Below are positions 59,311 to 64,000 of a stretch of 64,000 bases of DNA, one piece after another. Each line of letters opens with the position of its first letter. Position 1 is the first letter of the stretch. The translations under genes and the position numbers were made by a program. The notes beneath the pieces were generated by a model. It did no database searches, was not told where the DNA came from, and worked only from the letters and a program-made list of their open reading frames with translations. Source of the stretch: Lolium rigidum (taxonomy: Eukaryota; Streptophyta; Magnoliopsida; Poales; Poaceae). The DNA is taken from NCBI RefSeq assembly GCF_022539505.1, contig NC_061514.1:43140869-43204868 (forward strand), written 5' to 3'.

Positions 59311-59766
59311 TATGTAGGCGCGAGTCATTCGTGTGCACATGTCGTGTGAATCCCCTAGGCGTCGTGTCGTGGCCATTGATGGGTGGTCGTGTCGTTCAGG
59401 AGCAATGTTGTTGTCGAGCCCCCAAATGTCTTCTTTGGGCCTTCACGAGTTGATGAAGATGTGATCAGAACGAGGGAGTTGATGTAGATATAGTCGTACA
59501 CCTCGGTGATGTAGGAAAACAGTGTCCATGTACTTGAAATAGGCAACGGAGTCGGTGAAGAAGTTAATTCCGCCAGAATATGCCTAGTAGTAGTCCCGAG
59601 GCTCGAGTCATCTTGTAGAGGCGGCTGAGTCTCCATAGTTGCATGTTCTGTTTTTTTTTTCTTGTGCTTTCCTTCGACTAGCGTGCCATAGAATCGGAGA
59701 ATGCCGAGTTCGAACGGCTGAAGTGGGAGTTGTCGCCACGACTAGATACAAACGTTGTCTGGAGCG

Positions 59767-60012
59767 TGGTGAGTCCGTAAGCATGGTGAGTCCCCGAGCA
59801 TGCGAGTCCGTGATGGGCGAGTCGATGACGGGCGAGTCCTCGATGGGCATGTCACCGAGCATGGCAAGTCTGCGACGGGCGAGTCCCCGAGCGTGGAGAG
59901 TCCATGACGGGGGAGTCCCCAAGCATGGCGAGTCCCCAAGCATGGCGATCCCGCGATGGGTGAGTCCCCGAGCATAGCGAGTCCGTGATGGCCGAGTCCC
60001 CGAGCATGGCAA
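59767..60012. repeat. Minisatellite with GCGAGTCC units
   Basis: About 15 imperfect units of 15 to 18 bp of the form GCGAGTCCCCGAGCATG or GCGAGTCCGTGATGG. All frames stay open across part of it, which explains several overlapping frames here. Confidence 0.85.
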
Positions 60013-60289
60013 CTAGAGGAGCGACGCCGAGCGGGCTCGGGTCAGAGAATGGAGGGAGAGTGGGTTGGTGGGAGGACCTTGCAGAAAAATAAAAGATGAA
60101 ACATGGTCTTTGCAAACTATCGACAGTGGTGGGTCAGTATTTGAAAGAATGTCTGGGAGGCTTAGGGTTTGGGAAGGGTACAAGGTGGAGGTGGGCTGGT
60201 GGCCTCTGGTTGAGCCACTTGGGCCTGGCCGGTTGGCTGCCTCTTTTTTATAATACATTTTCTTTATTCTCGTTGGATGAAGCCTAAAC

Positions 60290-61330
60290 TAGGTGCAACC
60301 ACAAGCATGAGAACACACACCCCTAACGATTGATCCCTAACACATTTGCACACCTCCCTAACGCAACTCTAAAGATCTGGATAAAGTTTCTATCATCTCA
60401 TGTAATCCATAATCCTTTTAATTACAATAAGGTGCATCCATATGATCCCATATAGGTGAAGTATCAGATGGTGAAATTCATATGTTACCATCATAGAACC
60501 AAGTAAAAGTACAAAACTTGACCAGATTCATGAAATACTATATAGAAATCATAACCAATGCAACTTATGCTCTCCGGATCATGGGAAGCTACTCACAATG
60601 GTGAAACATGATAATGAGCAGTGAGATATATTATACAACACAATATGAAAATATAACATCCCCACCAAATAGCAGCAAGTTACTTAGCACAAGCATGCAC
60701 ACATCACTAGAAACTTATTAAAGGTTCTGATCTATCACACACTATTAGGGGGATGAAGTGGATATCCAAGATGCAGTCGGTGCTGATGTTGCGGATGGTG
60801 GAGAAGCTGATGGAGAGACCCCCCTACATCAAGGAGGAGTTCGTTAGGACAATAGCTTAGATTTCCCACCGGTGGAGGCCTCAGGGAAGCAAGATCTGCG
60901 CCTCTGCATATTTGTGGAAAATTATGGCTTATCTTTTTCCGCAATACGAAGCTTCTGGTAAAACAATGGAGGTGAGGCGACGCCCGAGGGCCATATATAG
61001 GCCCCCCATGGGGATATCAGGATGCGCCATGGGGTCCATCGCATACCTTGTGGCCATTCATGTTGACTTCTTGTGCTAGTGGTGTTCCCTTAAATGAATA
61101 ATAACTTCCGTGGTATTTTTTCTCTCGAATTGATTGAGTCCCTGAAGATCCCTACACATTAAAATGTGAAGTAGGAGGTTTTCTGCCTCCAAGGAGTTCA
61201 ACACCAAAACAAGGGATTTTATAAGAAATCCCATAAATCATCTAAACAAGTTCAAACAATGAAATATCAATGCAAACTGCAACAATAAAACTACGGATAT
61301 TCAACTCGGCTCCCGGGTGTATATGCTACA
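60290..61330 (-). mobile_element. LTR-like remnant
   Basis: On the minus strand a CTATATATGG string (about 60995) is followed by a GC-rich leader and 'cactgac'-type sequence, as around an LTR promoter. Terminal TG/CA and a target duplication were not found. Low confidence. Confidence 0.3.
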
Positions 61331-62130
61331 AGTATGATGATATAAATGCATATATCAGGGTCATATGGATCTTTTAGTCATATTACATCTTAGGCCCGTT
61401 GCTCCATCAAATATGCCCAAAACTACCTTCACCGCTACCGCGTCCTACCTCGAAGCTTCAGAAACTACCATATAGTGTCATTTTTCCAAAGTATTTGGAT
61501 CTAGAATAATCTATCCTTTTGGGATTAGCTAAAAGGAGAGCGTGTGCATCACCATATTACTTAACACACTGGGTTGATAAGGACCAACCTTTGTCTGGCA
61601 GAGAGGAGCAATAATTTTCTAACTGTTGCTCAACATGTTTTCAATGATCATTTGAGAGCCTATGGTAATGTATCTGAATCCTGAAGAACCCAATAGGGAA
61701 CTGAATTGGTCAGGACCAAAAGAAAATCTAGATGATGATCCATGAAGAAAATCATTTCATTACCATAGTGTAGAATATAGAGACCACGATCCACTAGGTG
61801 TGGCACCACTCTTGTAGTTTAGTTTGTCTTACCCAATATTGCTAAGTGGAACCAAAAGAGTTTTCATGAGAGGGTTAATAATTAGGCGGGATAATTTTTT
61901 ATGAATTTGAAACATAACACATTTATGACATGGCAGTCGTTTGGCACTCAAATGGTACTGGATACGTGGTGGCAAAAAATTTGATTTTTTTGTAAGTTGT
62001 CATCCGTCCATGTGCCGCCGAAATCGGATGGATCGCGTACTTTATGTCGCTAGAAACAATTCCATTAATGAATGCTCCACTCACCATCGCTACATTATTA
62101 CTTCTTGTTTACGGGACATACTTGCAAATA
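61331..62130. other. AT-rich DNA, nothing recognised
   Basis: No supported gene or terminal repeats. Confidence 0.5.
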
Positions 62131-62217
62131 TTCCCCGTGATCCATTTTAATTGATTTAAGTTTAGTACAATTTTATATTAAATTTAAGTTAATTAAAAAG
62201 GATCAAATTAAGGGAGT
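62131..62217 (-). mobile_element. Stowaway-like MITE end
   Basis: Read on the minus strand it begins CTACTCCCTTAATTTGATCC, resembling the CTCCCTC start of grass Stowaway elements. The opposite end was not found. Confidence 0.35.
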
Positions 62218-62683
62218 AGATCTTAAAATTGTATGGCCATAATTAAGCTCCGCCAGGGCATGCAGGCATGCAGCTAGAGCAGTGGATCAAGCAATCTCCA
62301 TAGCCTAGTTTGGTAAACCCTAGTTGCAAGAAACTGCATTCGGCCAGACACGCGTACGCCCGTGATGTTATGTATGTCGTGGCACCACTCAATCGGACGG
62401 AATCACGAGCTCGCTAGGGAGTAGGGAGACGTCCCATCGCACCTAATTAACTGGACCGTGTCTGATGGATGAAAGATGAAACCACCAGCCCCGTCACAGG
62501 AGTATGTATTTCGTCCGCAGGTCTCGCACGTCGGTCTGTATAGTATACGGGCTATAGTTGTACCGGCATGTCAGCATGTGACAGTGTGACTAGACGGCAA
62601 GCGAGCTAAGCTAGCTCGATGAAAAAGTTTTACAGTACTTGATTGTTTCAGGGTCAATCCCAACATAACCTTTGGCAAGCTCA

Positions 62684-62746
62684 CATGTGTTGCTTCATGT
62701 AACTTGATTTTCGATTAATGAAATATGTGGTTGCTCTAAAAAAAAA
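62684..62746 (+). mobile_element. 63-bp retroposed tail with 21-bp target duplication
   Basis: A 21-bp string beginning ACATAACCTTTGGC occurs at 62663-62683 and 62747-62767. Between them lies 'catgtgttgcttcatg', then 'gattaatgaaatatgtgg', and an A-run. This is a severely 5'-truncated LINE (or LINE-driven) insertion. Confidence 0.85.
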
Positions 62747-62767
62747 ACATAACCTTTGGCAAGCTCA

Positions 62768-64000
62768 GTCTCCCGTTTGCAAATGCAATGCAACTTTAGT
62801 TGTGCCGTTGTGCGATTGGTTCATTGGTTGCACGGCCCTATGTTGGGCTCATGGACGCATGTCCTGACCCTAGAGCATGACTATGTACAAACGGTTTAAA
62901 AGCCAAGTTGCAAACTTTGTTGATGGCATACCATGGGTCATAAGTTTTCAACACAGCATCTTTGATTGGTTACTTGCCTACTCACCTTCGCACCTCTTTT
63001 TCTTTGAACTTACCTCACATCACCATATTTGAAAAAGTTATATCTACGGGCCTTAAAATAAAAAAACATCAACATTAGAATTGTGTGAAATTGCGAGATT
63101 AAGGTAACCTCAAAGAAAATATTGAACAACTATCCGTGTGCGATGAATTTGACAAAATTAGTTTAAAACAAGTGCAAGTTTGAACACAAAATTAAAACAA
63201 GTGTAAGTTTGAACACATAATTGAGAAGCCGACCATATCCGAGGAGTTGAGAGGTGGTTGTCCAGAAGGCTGTGGGGTTCCAGGTCTTGCGGCGATGCAT
63301 ATGAGTGGTGCTACGTCCGGGCAGTGTCCCCTGAAGGTGGTGTTGGCGGATTGCGCAGGGCGCGGCAGAGCGGATGGAAGTCGGGGCAGCGGCCTTGAGA
63401 GTTCATGAAGTGTCGACGTGTTGTCCTTGTGTCGTGTGGGTGAAAATGTTGTCCTCGATGTTGCTCGTCGGCGTATCAATCATCGGAACGTGGGCAAAGT
63501 TTCGTGGTATTGGTTTTCACTTGGTTTTCCATAATTAATTAGACACTTTCTTCTTAATGGATGGTTATCTTTTGATATGCCATGTCTACGTTTCACAACT
63601 TAATGAATCATGCACTCATTGCTGGTTGGTAGCGTGGTTGGTGCCGGTACAAAATATCACATGTTCACGGAGTGTCTATTATTTTAGCCCGAGCTACATG
63701 TACATAGCTCTTTTTTTAATACTAAACAGTATTAAAAAAATAAAAAAATTGTAAAATAAATCTAGATGTAGAAAATGCTGTGTCTACCAGCGTGCAAAAT
63801 TTTGAAACATCTTACATTTGGGGCTGCACAAAATTTGGAGGTTTTTTAAATTTTACACTGTTCACTACAATAGATGTCAGATTTTATCATTTTTGCACAG
63901 CCCAAATAAGTATTCCGAGTATATCTCTTTGTGTTATCTTCAATAATTAATATTTACATGCTCCTTAAATTATGGCATAATTAACAATAAATTAGAAAAC
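62768..64000. other. AT-rich repeats, no gene
   Basis: 63230-63480 is a G/T-rich block of the retroelement-like style. 63809-63908 has an imperfect inverted pair ('ttggggctgcacaaaa' and 'ttttgcacagcccaaat'), MITE-like. No coding sequence is supported. Confidence 0.45.

Noticed and set aside
59767..60012. Possible CRISPR-like array
   Set aside because: Units are contiguous with no spacers of constant length, and the DNA is a plant nuclear minisatellite.

Overview
This window is nuclear DNA of a grass, most likely Pooideae (the wheat, barley, oat and ryegrass group). The evidence is the large Ty3/gypsy and Ty1/copia LTR elements of the kind that dominate those genomes (LTRs starting TGATACGT, and copia LTRs with the 'gatatgccctagaggc' start), a tRNA-derived SINE, TAA-flanked Tourist/PIF elements, and GC-rich grass genes with short introns. 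I cannot fix the genus. A run of exactly 100 N (59211-59310) shows a scaffolded assembly.

Layout. 1-8265: a graveyard of old elements: a cut-off gypsy LTR, a decayed copia-like LTR, a solo gypsy LTR with a 5-bp target duplication (3665-5258), and a broken hAT transposase interrupted by a poly(A)-tailed retroelement. 8266-29776: a three-layer nest. A PIF/Harbinger transposon is split by a gypsy element (9077-28799, duplication CATCC). The gypsy element is itself split by a SINE (11260-11577) and by a young copia element (14556-23357, duplication GGAGT). 29777-35870: a gene-like GC-rich stretch, a second PIF transposase relic on the minus strand, and dispersed repeats.

35870-49450 is the gene-bearing part. 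It holds a SPOC-domain gene whose 5' end I cannot find (last coding base 39148), an 11-exon plastid-type alpha/beta-hydrolase gene (40863-45983) with a MULE in intron 3, a PIF-type element carrying an AP2/ERF-domain reading frame (46640-47902), and a small secreted eight-cysteine protein (49052-49444) whose TATA box appears to be split by a Tourist-like MITE. 49450-64000 is mostly repeats: a LINE fragment, several G/T-rich retroelement-like blocks, a MYB/SANT-like pseudogene, one secreted APVVG-repeat protein gene (58257-58964), a minisatellite and MITE remnants.

Two observations stand out. First, the frameshifts in the young LTR elements and many differences between their paired LTRs sit at CTG/CAG/CCG (CHG) sites. 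That pattern suggests base-calling error at methylated cytosines rather than real decay. Second, the AP2/ERF frame lies between perfect 26-bp terminal inverted repeats flanked by TAA. The genes here are unrelated single-copy plant genes and do not form a pathway or an operon-like unit.
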